Positions 1-8,849 of a stretch of DNA of 41,210 nucleotides are shown one piece after another. Source of the stretch: Betaproteobacteria bacterium. GTDB taxonomy: Bacteria; Pseudomonadota; Gammaproteobacteria; Burkholderiales; CAIKXV01. Below the pieces are notes generated by a model that saw only the letters and a list, made by a program, of their open reading frames with translations, ran no database searches and was not told where the DNA came from. Made by a program: the position numbers and the translations under genes. The stretch lies in the NCBI GenBank assembly GCA_021298815.1, contig JAJTHE010000099.1:1-41210 (forward strand), in the 5' to 3' direction. Position 1 is the first letter of the stretch, and the number at the start of each line of letters is the position of its first letter.

Positions 1-444
1 CGGCGCCAGCGTGAGCCGGGACGCGAAGTTGGCCAGCGCGAGATGGCGTGGGGACAGCGCCGCGCGGCGCCATGCCAGGGTCATCGTATCGACCGTGTCG
101 GCATCCATACCGTACTTCTTCAAGGCCGCCGAATGCGACAGGATGCACACCTCGCAGCGGTTCTCGACGCTGGTCACCAGCGCGAGCAGTTCCCGTTCCA
201 GCGGCGGCAGCAGGCCGTCGGGCGCGCGCATCAGCCTGTCGAGGTAACCCTGGTACAGCGCGAGGCGGCCGGGTCCGAACGGCAGGCGCAGGAAACTCCG
301 GATGAAGCCGAGGCGCTGGACACTTTCCTGCTGCAACTGCGCGACATCGGGCGCCCATTGCGCGGGATCCGCAATCTTCAGCCACGAAAACAGGCCTTTG
401 GGGGCATTCGTGGCGGTTTCCGGCTTTTCGGTTTCGCGGTCCAT
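1..444 (-). CDS. Peroxidase-related / AhpD-like carboxymuconolactone decarboxylase family protein (3' end cut by window edge)
   Basis: The minus-strand frame opens at ATG 444 and runs off the left edge, giving 148 codons without a stop. The start follows a good ribosome site (AAGGAGG about 7 bases upstream). Residues about 90-100 carry ENRCEVCILSH, which fits the CxxCxxxH redox motif of the AhpD/CMD fold, where the two cysteines reduce peroxide or a partner protein. The N-terminal part (FSWLKIADP, then a stretch with many Leu and Arg) fits the uncharacterised peroxidase-related enzyme subfamily rather than true AhpD. The gene is divergent from the FIST gene, and a perfect palindrome lies in its leader. 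The physiological substrate is unknown. The family call is secure; a role in peroxide defence is inference. Confidence 0.8.
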   Translation of the reverse strand, partial: MDRETEKPETATNAPKGLFSWLKIADPAQWAPDVAQLQQESVQRLGFIRSFLRLPFGPGRLALYQGYLDRLMRAPDGLLPPLERELLALVTSVENRCEVCILSHSAALKKYGMDADTVDTMTLAWRRAALSPRHLALANFASRLTLAP

Positions 445-469
445 CTGGTTGCCTCCTTCGGCGGATATC

Positions 470-484
470 GGTCGATGTTCGACC
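470..484. promoter_or_regulatory. 15-bp palindrome upstream of the AhpD-like gene
   Basis: GGTCGA-TGT-TCGACC is a perfect 6-3-6 inverted repeat. It lies 26-40 bases upstream of the AhpD-like start, inside the 224-base divergent region (445-668) shared with the FIST gene. Position and symmetry fit an operator for a dimeric repressor or activator, but no regulator gene is adjacent and no clear -10/-35 pair was found. Nothing else recognisable was seen in 445-668. Confidence 0.3.
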
Positions 485-668
485 CTAGCATTTCCGACCG
501 TAGCCGGCATGCGCCCGGCGCGGCGCGCGCGCACCGTACCTGCCGCCTCAAGTCGCTGCGGTTCCTGCCGATCAGACTGGGTGTCGCTGCGAACGACATC
601 CCGACGGCCGTCGGCCTCGGGCAAGAAGGGCGCGGACCCGCCGATTCGGCTGAGTGCCGGAGAAACCG

Positions 669-1577
669 ATGAAGATCGAACAATTCACTGCCTACCGGAC
701 GCCTGCCCCAGGCGATCTGGCTTCGCTGGCAGCGATCACGCCCGACCTGGTCCTCGCGTTCGGCTCGGTCTCGCGCATGGCCGAGCCGGGCCTGCTCGAA
801 GCGCTCCGGGACGCCTTTCCGGCGACCGTGCTCGCCGGCTGTCCGACTGCGGGCGAGATCGGCGACCTGGGCGTGACCGACCAGATGCTCGGCCTCACCG
901 CCGTGCGTTTCGACCAGCCCGGCGTCACCCTGGCAACCACGGACCTCGCGTCCATGGCCGACTCGTTCGACGCCGGGGTGAGGCTCGCGCTGGACCTCCC
1001 GGTCGAAGGCCTGCACAACGTGCTGGTGTTCGGGCTGGGCGTGGACATCAACGGCAGCGCCCTGATCGCCGGCCTGGCGAGCTGCCTGCCGGCGGGTGTC
1101 GCGATCGCCGGCCGGCTGGCCGGCGATGGTGGTGCCTCCACCCGCACCCTGACCCTTTCCAGCCGCGCGGTCAGCGATCGGCAACTGGTCGCGGTCGGCC
1201 TGCATGGGCCGCGCACGCATGTCACCTACGGATCGTTCCATGGCTGGAAGCCGTTCGGTCCCGCGCGCCGGGTCACGCGGGCGGAGGGCAACGTCCTGTT
1301 CGAACTCGACGGCGCGCAGGCCGCCGCCGAGCAGGCCCATGGCGGCAGCGAGGCGAGCGGCGACAGCCTCGCCCTGCTGGTGAGCTGCGTCGGCCGCAGG
1401 CTGGTAATGGGCGCGCGCGTCGACGAGGAAGTCGAGGCGGTGGCGGCCGTGTTCGGTTGCAACACGCGCGTCGCCGGCTTCTACTCCAGCGGCGAGATCA
1501 GCCCACTGCTCGCGTCGACCGAGTGCTGGCTGCACAACCAGACCATGACCATCACCTTGCTGCGGGAGTCGGCCTGA
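669..1577 (+). CDS. FIST-domain sensory protein (NosP-like candidate)
   Basis: A 302-residue cytoplasmic protein with the FIST N and C signatures: AGCPTAGEIG near residue 60, AGRLAGDGG near 155, and GFYSSGEISP followed by HNQTMTITLL at the end. FIST domains bind small ligands and signal to partner kinases or cyclases. In Pseudomonas, Vibrio and Legionella the heme-containing FIST protein NosP senses nitric oxide and inhibits a co-transcribed kinase. Here a hybrid kinase starts 8 bases downstream, the same arrangement. ATG 669 is chosen because GGAGA sits 7 bases upstream; an in-frame GTG at 654 lacks this. As I recall the family, the FIST_C part is short: about 80 residues between LFELDG and the SCVGR motif seem missing. 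Heme binding cannot be read from sequence. Confidence 0.85.
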   Translation: MKIEQFTAYRTPAPGDLASLAAITPDLVLAFGSVSRMAEPGLLEALRDAFPATVLAGCPTAGEIGDLGVTDQMLGLTAVRFDQPGVTLATTDLASMADSFDAGVRLALDLPVEGLHNVLVFGLGVDINGSALIAGLASCLPAGVAIAGRLAGDGGASTRTLTLSSRAVSDRQLVAVGLHGPRTHVTYGSFHGWKPFGPARRVTRAEGNVLFELDGAQAAAEQAHGGSEASGDSLALLVSCVGRRLVMGARVDEEVEAVAAVFGCNTRVAGFYSSGEISPLLASTECWLHNQTMTITLLRESA

Positions 1578-1585
1578 ATCCGCTG

Positions 1586-4500
1586 ATGTCGAACGCGCCC
1601 GCCGCCAGGATGCATCCGATGCTCCTGCGGCAACTGCGGTGCAGCCTCGGGATCGACGGCGCCGCCGGGCTTGCTGCCCTCCCCGCGCTCGCGGGCGACC
1701 CGGCGCTGTGCGATGCGCTGGTCCGGCTGGTCTCGATGGTGTCGGACAGCTACCAGCAGTTCGACCGCGACCTCGCGCTGCGCACGCGCAGCCTGGAACT
1801 GTCGTCGGAGGAGCTCACCCAGGCCAACGAGCGCCTGCGCGAAGAGGCCGTGGCCCAGCGTACGGTGCTCGATACGCTGCACGGGAGCGCACGCGAGCTG
1901 CTGCCCTACCGGCTCCCGACCGACGTGGCCGCCCCGCAGTCCGAGGATCTGCTCGAACTGGCGACCCTGCTGCGTGGCCTGGTGCACCAGAGCAGGCAGG
2001 CCGAACTCGCGCTGGCCGAGAGCGAACGCAAGTTCCGCGGGCTGGTCGCCAACCTCCCGGGCTGCGTCTACCGGCGCGGTGCCGGCCGCGACGACACGGT
2101 GGTGTTCCTGTCCGAGGGCGTACAGGCGCTGACCGGCCACCCCGCACGGGCCTTCATGGAACGCGAGCGCGACCTGGCGTCGCTGGTGCTGCCGGAGGAC
2201 CTGCCGAGGCTGCGGCGCGCGATCATCCGGGCGACCCGCCGCCATGCCGGCTACGAGGTCGAGTACCGCATCCGCCATGCCGACGGCAGCGTGCGCTGGG
2301 CACTGGACCGGGGCCAGGGGGTGCGCGACGCCGACGGCAACCTCCTCTACCTCGACGGGGTGGTGCTCGACCACACGATGACGCGGCTCGCGCAGGGGCA
2401 GACGGCACGTGCCCAGGCCCAGTTGCAGAGCGCGCTGGAAGTACTCGATGCCGGCTTCGTGATGTACGACGAACAGGATCGGCTTGTGGTCTGCAACAGC
2501 CGTTACCGCGACGTGTCGCCGATCGTCGGGCTCGGACCCCATCCTACGGTGCACGAGGTGATGCGGTCGTTCTATCGCGGCGGCCTCGAAGGCGTCGATC
2601 GCAGCCTGTCCGAGGAAGCCTGGCTGTCCGGACGCATCGCGATGCACCGGGCCCTCGACGACGGGCCGCGCGTGCGCGAAGTGACCCTCGGCGGCCGCTG
2701 GTACCGCGTCCACGAAAGCCGCTCGCACGATGGCCTGACGGTGGGCCTGCGCACCGACATCACCGAGTCGCGCCGGCTAACGCAGGAACTGCGCGGGGCC
2801 AGGGATGCCGCTGAAGCCGCGTCGCGCGCCAAGACCCGCTTCCTCGCCAACATGAGCCATGAACTGCGCACACCGCTCAATGCGGTGATCGGCGCGGCGC
2901 AGCTGCTGCAGGCCGGCCATGCCGGCGCGGGCAGCGCTGAACCAGGGCCCGATGCCGGCCAGGTACACCTGGTCGAGTCTATCCAGCGCAGCGGCCTGAA
3001 CCTGCTCGGCCTGATCGAGAACATCCTGGACCTGTCGCGCATCGAGGCCGGGGAACTGGCCCTGTCGATGGAGGACTTCCACCTGCTCGACTGCGTCGAT
3101 ACCGCGCTGGCGACAGCGTCGATCACCGCGCGCGAGAAGGGCCTGGAGATGTGCTGCATCGTCGATCCTGCGCTCGCGGCCTGGCGGCATGGTGACCCGC
3201 TGCGGCTGAGGCAGGTTGTGCTGAACCTGCTCGGCAACGCGGTGAAGTTCACGCCGGCCGGCGGCATCACCTTGAAGCTGGGAGGTGGCGAACGATCGGA
3301 CGAGCTTCGCATGTCCGTGTCCGACACCGGAGTGGGCGTCGGCGAGGCCTCGCTGGCGCAGATTTTCGAGCCTTTCCGGCAGGCGGACGATGGCGCCAAT
3401 CGCCGGTTCGGTGGCAGTGGCCTCGGCCTGTCGATCGTGCGCCAGCTGGTCGAGGCGATGGACGGCACGATCGCGGTGCACAGCCGCCTCGGTGAAGGGA
3501 CCTGCTTCGAGCTCAGCCTGCAAATGGCACCGGCGCGCACGCCGCCGTCGGATCCGCCGGCGCTCGGACTGGACGTCGGGTTCTACGAGCCGCACGATGG
3601 GTCGGCCGCAGCGCTCGCCAACCAGTTGCAGCGGCTGGGATGCACGCCAGTCCGCCTGCGCAGCGCGGCCGATGTCGATCTCTGGCTTGGCGCGCTCGCG
3701 CAGCCTGCGCTGGCCTGGATGCTGGCCTGCTGCGACGGACCCGATGCAGGGCCCTTGCTGGAACGCGCGGCAGCGCGCCTCGACGCCACGCGCATGTTGG
3801 GCATGACCGACCGGCAGGGCAGCGATGCCTGCCGCCACGTCGGTTCGCGCACGCTCGCGCGCAGCGTGACGAAGCCGGTGCTGCGCACGGCGCTCGTGAG
3901 CGAACTCGGTCGGCGGTCCCCTGGATTGCCCGTCGGCGACCCCTGCCCCGGCAACGCCGAGGCCGCAGGCATGCCGGTGCAGCGCGCCCATGTGCTGGTG
4001 GTCGAAGACGATCCTCTCAACCAGACCATCGTCTGCCGTCTGCTCGGCCATGCCGGCTACCTCAGCACCGCGGCCGCCGACGGAACGCAGGCGCTTGCCC
4101 TGCTGCGCACGCGCACCTTCGACCTGGTGCTGATGGACTGGCAGATGCCCGACATGGACGGGCTGGAGGTGGCGCGCCGCATGCGTGCCGGCCAGGCGGG
4201 CACCGCAGCGGCATCGATCCCGATCGTGGCGCTGACAGCGAACGCGTTCGCACAGGACCGCGTGGCCTGCCTCGCCGCAGGCATGGATGACTTCCTGACC
4301 AAGCCGGTGCTGGCGGAAAGTCTGCGCACGACGGTAGCCCGCTGGATCGCCCTCGGCGCGTCGGCGGGTTCCCGGGCAATGCCCGCTTCATCGCCTGGTG
4401 TCGGGTCTGGCGCGCCGGCGGCCGTGGCAGGGCTGGCGGGCGCACCGCCGGCCGATTTCCCCTGCTTCGATCCCTCGGTGCTCGCCGAACTTCCGATGGT

Positions 4501-4843
4501 CGAGGACGGCAGCGATCCGGGCTATGCGGACGAGCTGCTCGACCTGTTCCTGGACGACGCCCGGGCCCTGATCGGAGAGATGGAGGCCAGCGTCGCAGCC
4601 GCAGACTTCGCCGCGCTGAAGCGTGCGGTGCATACGCTGAAGTCCACCGCCGGTGCCGTCGGCGCGACGGCGCTTGCTGCACAGGCGGCGGCGTGCGAAG
4701 CGCTGTTGCGCGCGGAGGCTGCGCCGGATGCCGGGATCGCCGGCGCCCTGCGCCGCGGACTGTCTTCGTTCGAGCAATCGCTCGCCGCAGAACGCATGCG
4801 CGGCGCTGCGGGCGGCCGCCACTGGCTCAGCGTCCCAGGTTGA
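1586..4843 (+). CDS. Cytoplasmic hybrid sensor histidine kinase, PAS-PAS-HisKA-HATPase-REC*-REC-HPt (NahK-like candidate)
   Basis: A 1085-residue protein without membrane segments. It has an N-terminal coiled coil (about 52-95), PAS about 142-268, a second PAS_7-like domain about 277-395, HisKA with phospho-acceptor H425 in SHELRTP, and HATPase with the N box near 550, DTGVGVG at 580 and GGSGLGLS at 609. A degenerate receiver spans 655-775; it lacks a clear acceptor aspartate but keeps a TKP-like end at K763. A canonical receiver follows (about 801-920; D851 and K907), then an HPt domain with H1016 in HTLKSTAGAVGA. The protein can run an internal His-Asp-His phosphorelay. It is probably co-transcribed with the FIST sensor, as for NosP/NahK. 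No response regulator or GGDEF output gene is nearby. ATG 1610 and 1619 are alternative starts. The 3' end overlaps the convergent AsmA gene by 17 bases. Confidence 0.92.
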   Translation: MSNAPAARMHPMLLRQLRCSLGIDGAAGLAALPALAGDPALCDALVRLVSMVSDSYQQFDRDLALRTRSLELSSEELTQANERLREEAVAQRTVLDTLHGSARELLPYRLPTDVAAPQSEDLLELATLLRGLVHQSRQAELALAESERKFRGLVANLPGCVYRRGAGRDDTVVFLSEGVQALTGHPARAFMERERDLASLVLPEDLPRLRRAIIRATRRHAGYEVEYRIRHADGSVRWALDRGQGVRDADGNLLYLDGVVLDHTMTRLAQGQTARAQAQLQSALEVLDAGFVMYDEQDRLVVCNSRYRDVSPIVGLGPHPTVHEVMRSFYRGGLEGVDRSLSEEAWLSGRIAMHRALDDGPRVREVTLGGRWYRVHESRSHDGLTVGLRTDITESRRLTQELRGARDAAEAASRAKTRFLANMSHELRTPLNAVIGAAQLLQAGHAGAGSAEPGPDAGQVHLVESIQRSGLNLLGLIENILDLSRIEAGELALSMEDFHLLDCVDTALATASITAREKGLEMCCIVDPALAAWRHGDPLRLRQVVLNLLGNAVKFTPAGGITLKLGGGERSDELRMSVSDTGVGVGEASLAQIFEPFRQADDGANRRFGGSGLGLSIVRQLVEAMDGTIAVHSRLGEGTCFELSLQMAPARTPPSDPPALGLDVGFYEPHDGSAAALANQLQRLGCTPVRLRSAADVDLWLGALAQPALAWMLACCDGPDAGPLLERAAARLDATRMLGMTDRQGSDACRHVGSRTLARSVTKPVLRTALVSELGRRSPGLPVGDPCPGNAEAAGMPVQRAHVLVVEDDPLNQTIVCRLLGHAGYLSTAAADGTQALALLRTRTFDLVLMDWQMPDMDGLEVARRMRAGQAGTAAASIPIVALTANAFAQDRVACLAAGMDDFLTKPVLAESLRTTVARWIALGASAGSRAMPASSPGVGSGAPAAVAGLAGAPPADFPCFDPSVLAELPMVEDGSDPGYADELLDLFLDDARALIGEMEASVAAADFAALKRAVHTLKSTAGAVGATALAAQAAACEALLRAEAAPDAGIAGALRRGLSSFEQSLAAERMRGAAGGRHWLSVPG

Positions 4844-6872
4844 GCAGGCGGCGGGCGCCGTCGAACACGCTGCGTGCGGGATTGGCCGCCGGCCGCGGCC
4901 CGGCATCCTCGCCGGCATTGCCGGCGCGAGGGCCGGACAATGCCGTGCGGCAGGGCGCGGGATCGGCCGCACGCCGGTTGAGCAGCGCCTCGGCGATCAG
5001 CGAAAGGCCGCCGGTGGCCACCGCTCCTCCGACGCTCGCCGCAGCGCGCAGTGTCCCGGCTGCATCGAGGGCGAGGCCGGGCGCGCGCAGCGCCCCGGTG
5101 ACGCGCACCAGTTGCGCAAGCTGCCCTGCCCCGACGCCCAGTCCTTCCTTGACGGTCGGCCGGATCACCAGGTCCAGCGTCTCGTCGCGCAGGTCGATCC
5201 GGCCGGCAGCGACCACGTTCGTCCTGCGCGTTTCGTAGGCGATCGAGCGGTCCACGGTGACCACGCCGGCACGCGCGGGCAGCCGGGCGGCGGCGCAGTG
5301 CAGTTCGGTGGCGCGATCTGCCGCATGGAACGGGTTGATCGCCGAGAACAGCCTGACCAGCAGGTCGCCGCCGAAATCCAGCCCACCCGCGCCGATGCGT
5401 GCCGGACCCGTGGAGACCTGCAGTTCGCCCGTGGCGCTGGCGGCCAGCGCGCGCGGCGTCGAGCCGGTGCCCGTGTAGTCGAGCGCGAACGCGGTACTGC
5501 CGCCGGTCAGTCGCACGCCGCCGCGCGATGCGGTGAGCTTCTCCAGCGAAAGGCCGCTGCCGCTCGCCTTCAGTCGCAGCACCGGTCGTACGGTCGAGGC
5601 CTCGATGTCGAGCATCGCCTCTGCGCCGCCGTCCGCCAGCCGGAGCTCGGTCGCCTGCAGCCACGCCCGTCCGTTCTTCGCGCCAGCCTTGATCGCCAGC
5701 GGCGCGACCTCCAGGCCATTGCGCAGGCGCAGCGTTGCCACCCGCACCGTCGCCTCGAGGTCGTGCGCCGCGAGCAGCGCAAAGGGCAGGCGTGTCTCCG
5801 GGAACAGCCTGCGATCCCGCGCCGTGCGGTCGGGCGCCGGCGGCGCGAACCCGGAAAGGTCGATCGTGCGTGCCGACAGCTCGAGGGTCGCGCGTGGCCG
5901 GCCACCCGGGCTGCCACCCTGCCACGACGCACTGCCGCGCAGGGCCTGGTTGGCCAGATCGAGGACCAGCGGGTCCATGGTGAGCGCGCTGCCGCGGCCC
6001 CGTGCATGGAACTCGATCCCGACCGGCGAGGGCAGCGAGAGCGCTGCGCCGGACAGCTTCGACAACCCGCGCCATCCCTGGATGCCCGCGGCCACCTTGA
6101 GGTCCAGGGGGCCGTCGCGGTCGAAGGAGAACCGGCCGTGCACGGCGACCTTCACGCCCTCGGTGGAGAACACGAGGTCCACCGGCGAATTGCGCGCATG
6201 CGACCGGATCGCTCCTGAATCGGGTACGGTGCCGGCCAGCTGGAAGGCCTGTCCATCCACGCTGGCGTCGAGCTCGATCCGGTCCGCGCCGGATGCGATG
6301 CGCGCGAGCGACAGGCGTGCCACGTCCAGCCGGCGTTCCTTTCGCGCCACCCCGTCGCGCCAGCGCAGCCGTGCACGTTCGATCCGCACCGCGCCGAGGC
6401 TGGGTACCAGCGGGGATGCCTCGTCCGCTGCAGCCTGCGCTGTCGCACCGCGGCCCGCATCGCCGTCGGTGGCAGGTGCCATCGTCCAGTTGCCTGCGCC
6501 GCGAGCATCGGTCTCCAGGATCGCGTCCACGTCGTCCAGCACCAGGCGGCTGATGCGAACCTCGCCGCGCAGCAGTGCCAGCCAGGAGACTTCCGCCTCG
6601 ATGCGCCCCGCGCGCACCATGTCGGGTACCGTGCCCCAGCGGGCATTGGCGAACGCGACATCCTCGGCGACGATGCGCAGCCTCGGCAGCAGCCGCATCT
6701 CGACCGGTCCGTCGATGCGCAGGCTGCGTCCGGTCATCGCCTCGACGCGCTGCGCGAGCGTAGCGGCGAGTTCAGCCGGATCGCTGCGCTGGATCCACCA
6801 GGCCGTCGCGCCAGCGGCGGCGAGGAGGATGCAGGCGAGCAGCGCAACGGCGATCGAGAGCTTGCGGTGCAT
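4827..6872 (-). CDS. AsmA family protein
   Basis: A 681-residue protein starting at ATG 6872 (MHRKLSIAVALL). One N-terminal membrane segment (about 6-27) is followed by the AsmA hallmark: an RVEAMTGRSLRIDGPVEMRLLP-type stretch (shown in part as TGRSLRIDG) near residue 50. A long beta-rich periplasmic region with repeated strands ends in the AsmA C-terminal domain (IGAGGLDFGGDLLVRL and TVKEGLGVGAGQLAQLVRVTGAL regions, shown as key segments only). AsmA-like proteins are inner-membrane anchored bridge-type proteins linked to phospholipid or outer-membrane homeostasis. The frame stays open further upstream, but the signal-anchor and the usual family N terminus fix the start. It is divergent from ygfZ. 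The C-terminal tail after about residue 640 is low-complexity and not family-typical. Confidence 0.88.
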   Translation of the reverse strand: MHRKLSIAVALLACILLAAAGATAWWIQRSDPAELAATLAQRVEAMTGRSLRIDGPVEMRLLPRLRIVAEDVAFANARWGTVPDMVRAGRIEAEVSWLALLRGEVRISRLVLDDVDAILETDARGAGNWTMAPATDGDAGRGATAQAAADEASPLVPSLGAVRIERARLRWRDGVARKERRLDVARLSLARIASGADRIELDASVDGQAFQLAGTVPDSGAIRSHARNSPVDLVFSTEGVKVAVHGRFSFDRDGPLDLKVAAGIQGWRGLSKLSGAALSLPSPVGIEFHARGRGSALTMDPLVLDLANQALRGSASWQGGSPGGRPRATLELSARTIDLSGFAPPAPDRTARDRRLFPETRLPFALLAAHDLEATVRVATLRLRNGLEVAPLAIKAGAKNGRAWLQATELRLADGGAEAMLDIEASTVRPVLRLKASGSGLSLEKLTASRGGVRLTGGSTAFALDYTGTGSTPRALAASATGELQVSTGPARIGAGGLDFGGDLLVRLFSAINPFHAADRATELHCAAARLPARAGVVTVDRSIAYETRRTNVVAAGRIDLRDETLDLVIRPTVKEGLGVGAGQLAQLVRVTGALRAPGLALDAAGTLRAAASVGGAVATGGLSLIAEALLNRRAADPAPCRTALSGPRAGNAGEDAGPRPAANPARSVFDGARRLLNLGR

Positions 6873-6916
6873 GTACGACGGACGGCAGCGCGTCGGGTGA
6901 TCAGAGGGCAAGCGAC

Positions 6917-6922
6917 TATAAT
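6917..6922 (+). promoter_or_regulatory. Perfect -10 hexamer (TATAAT) upstream of ygfZ
   Basis: TATAAT lies 27 bases before the ygfZ start, in the 76-base divergent gap with the AsmA gene. An exact -10 box is unlikely by chance in such GC-rich DNA. No convincing -35 hexamer is found at 16-18 bases spacing, so an activator or a weak -35 would be needed. Confidence 0.5.
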
Positions 6923-6948
6923 GCGGCCTGTCGTCTTCCACCGTTCCG

Positions 6949-8040
6949 ATGATGAACACCGACTGGCACGCTTTCCTCCTCGCGCAAGGTGCGGTACCGG
7001 GCGCCCTGCCCGGCACCATCGCAGCCTTCGGCGACCCGGCTGGCGAACGGATGGCGGCGGCCACGTCCGCCGTGCTGTGCGACCTCTCGCATCTGGGGGT
7101 GATCGGCTTCGGCGGAGACGATGCGCAGGTCTTCCTGCAGGGGCAGCTCACCTGCGACGTGCGCGAGGTGACCCAGGCCGCCAGCCGCCCGGGCGCATTG
7201 TGCACGCCCAAGGGGCGCGCGCTCGCCACCTTCCGCCTGTGGCAGGATGCGGAGGGCTATCGCATGCAGCTGCCGGCGGCCCGGCTCGAGGCCGTGCGCA
7301 AGCGACTTTCGATGTACGTGCTGCGCGCGAAGGTGAAGGTCACCGACAGCAGTGGCGACACGGTGCGCCTCGGCGCGGCAGGGCCGCAGTCGGCCCTGCG
7401 CCTGGCCGAGGTGCTCGGGCTTGCACCAGACACCCTTTCCGCCGACGGCGCGATCTTCGCGGCCGGGCCGGTGCAGGTCCTCTGCCTGGGCAGCATGCGC
7501 TTCGAACTGGTCGTGCCGTGCGCCGACGCTGCGCGCCTCTGGGGTGTGCTGGCCGAGGCCGCGCGCCCGGCCGGCGAACCTGCCTGGCGCTGGGCGTCGC
7601 TGGTGGCGGGCGAGGCGCTGTTGCACGAGGCGACGCAGGACCAGTTCGTGCCGCAGATGCTCGACCTGGACCTCACCGGTGGCATCGGCTTCAGCAAGGG
7701 GTGCTACACCGGTCAGGAGATCGTCGCGCGCACCCAGTACCTCGGCCGCCTGAAGCAGCGCCTTTACCTCGGCCACCTCGACCAGCCGCTGGCAGCGGAG
7801 GCGGACCTGCCCGCCCCGGGTACCGCGCTGTACAGCAGCGACATGGACGGCCAGTCGACCGGCATGGTCGTGGAGTCTGCACTGGCGCCTGGCGGCGGCA
7901 TCGACCTGCTCGCGGTGGTGCGCACCGACAGTGTCGCTGCCTGCCCGGTGCACGTGGGCAGCCTCGCCGGTGCGGTGCTCGATCCGCTGGCGCCGGCGCA
8001 CCCCGGCGCCGCAGGCGCCAACCAGGACGGGCCCGGCTGA
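6949..8040 (+). CDS. ygfZ: YgfZ/GcvT folate-binding protein involved in Fe-S cluster maintenance
   Basis: A 363-residue protein of the YgfZ/CAF17 branch of the GcvT family. The diagnostic motif K-G-C-Y-T-G-Q-E is at residues 250-257, with the conserved cysteine at C252, followed by IVARTQYLGRLK. YgfZ proteins bind folate and support repair or assembly of iron-sulfur proteins in the cytoplasm. The N terminus (LCDLSHLGVIGFGGDDA, QVFLQGQLTCDV) matches the folate-binding barrel. Two ATG codons lie in tandem (6949 and 6952); either may be used. It is divergent from AsmA and followed after 11 bases by the NRDE gene. The C terminus is a variable Ala/Pro-rich tail. Confidence 0.92.
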   Translation: MMNTDWHAFLLAQGAVPGALPGTIAAFGDPAGERMAAATSAVLCDLSHLGVIGFGGDDAQVFLQGQLTCDVREVTQAASRPGALCTPKGRALATFRLWQDAEGYRMQLPAARLEAVRKRLSMYVLRAKVKVTDSSGDTVRLGAAGPQSALRLAEVLGLAPDTLSADGAIFAAGPVQVLCLGSMRFELVVPCADAARLWGVLAEAARPAGEPAWRWASLVAGEALLHEATQDQFVPQMLDLDLTGGIGFSKGCYTGQEIVARTQYLGRLKQRLYLGHLDQPLAAEADLPAPGTALYSSDMDGQSTGMVVESALAPGGGIDLLAVVRTDSVAACPVHVGSLAGAVLDPLAPAHPGAAGANQDGPG

Positions 8041-8051
8041 ACCCGGCCGCC

Positions 8052-8834
8052 ATGTGCCTGGTCCTGTTCGCGCTGGATGCGCATCCCCGATATCGTCTGC
8101 TGGTGGCCGCGAATCGCGACGAGCACTTCGCGCGACCGACCGCTCCGGCGGCCTTCTGGCCCGATGCGCCGGGCGTGCTCGCCGGGCGCGACCTAGACAA
8201 GGGCGGAACCTGGTTCGGCGTGAGCACCGATGGCCGCTTCGCGGCGGTCACCAACTTCCGTGGCGCGCCGCCGGTGCCGGGCGGCCCTTCGCGGGGAGCC
8301 CTCGCCGCCGACTACCTCCAGGGCGACCGCTCCCCCGCGGACTTCATCGCGGCGGTTGCCCGGCGTGCGCACGACTACCAGGGCTTCAGCCTGCTGGTCG
8401 GCGATGCACGCGCGCTGCACTACTACTCGAACCGGCTGCCCGCTGCGCCAGAGGGCGGCCTGCCGGTAGCGGCCGGCGTGCACGGCCTGAGCAACCATCT
8501 GATGAACACGCCCTGGCCCAAGGTGGAGCGTGGCCGTCTCGCGCTCGAGGCGGCGCTGCCGCTCGCCGTCGAGGCGCGCGAACGATCGCTGATCGCGGCA
8601 CTGTCCGACCGCGAGCCGCCCCCGGACGAACGACTCGTGCCGCAGGGCGCACCGCTCGCGTTCGAGCGTGCACTCGCGGCACCTTTCATCCACGCGCCGG
8701 AGCGTGACTACGGGACGCGCTGCTCGACGCTGTTGTCGATCGCGCATGACGGGCAGGTGGAATTCTTCGAACAGACCTGGGACCGGCTCGGCCGCCCCGC
8801 CGGCAGCACCCGGCACGCCTTCGGGCTGCGGTGA
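8052..8834 (+). CDS. NRDE (TANGO2-like) family protein
   Basis: A 260-residue protein beginning MCLVLFALD and carrying the family-defining NRDE tetrapeptide at residues 21-24, then the FARPT and GGTWFGVS segments near 26 and 56. The invariant Cys2 next to the initiator Met is typical of this NTN-hydrolase-like family. Bacterial members have unknown function; the eukaryotic homologue TANGO2 is linked to heme and lipid handling. It starts 11 bases after ygfZ, so co-transcription is likely, which fits a loose theme of cofactor homeostasis (inference). The C-terminal TRCSTLL segment is also family-typical. Confidence 0.88.
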   Translation: MCLVLFALDAHPRYRLLVAANRDEHFARPTAPAAFWPDAPGVLAGRDLDKGGTWFGVSTDGRFAAVTNFRGAPPVPGGPSRGALAADYLQGDRSPADFIAAVARRAHDYQGFSLLVGDARALHYYSNRLPAAPEGGLPVAAGVHGLSNHLMNTPWPKVERGRLALEAALPLAVEARERSLIAALSDREPPPDERLVPQGAPLAFERALAAPFIHAPERDYGTRCSTLLSIAHDGQVEFFEQTWDRLGRPAGSTRHAFGLR

Positions 8835-8849
8835 GCGGCGCCGCTGCGG

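Noticed and set aside
302..1585. Upstream in-frame extension of the hybrid kinase
   Set aside because: The frame is open through the FIST gene, but the translation there is Arg/Pro-rich and non-conserved. The FIST gene in the other frame is clearly real.
6873..7229. Upstream in-frame extension of the AsmA gene
   Set aside because: It overlaps ygfZ antisense and would place the signal anchor more than 100 residues inside the protein.
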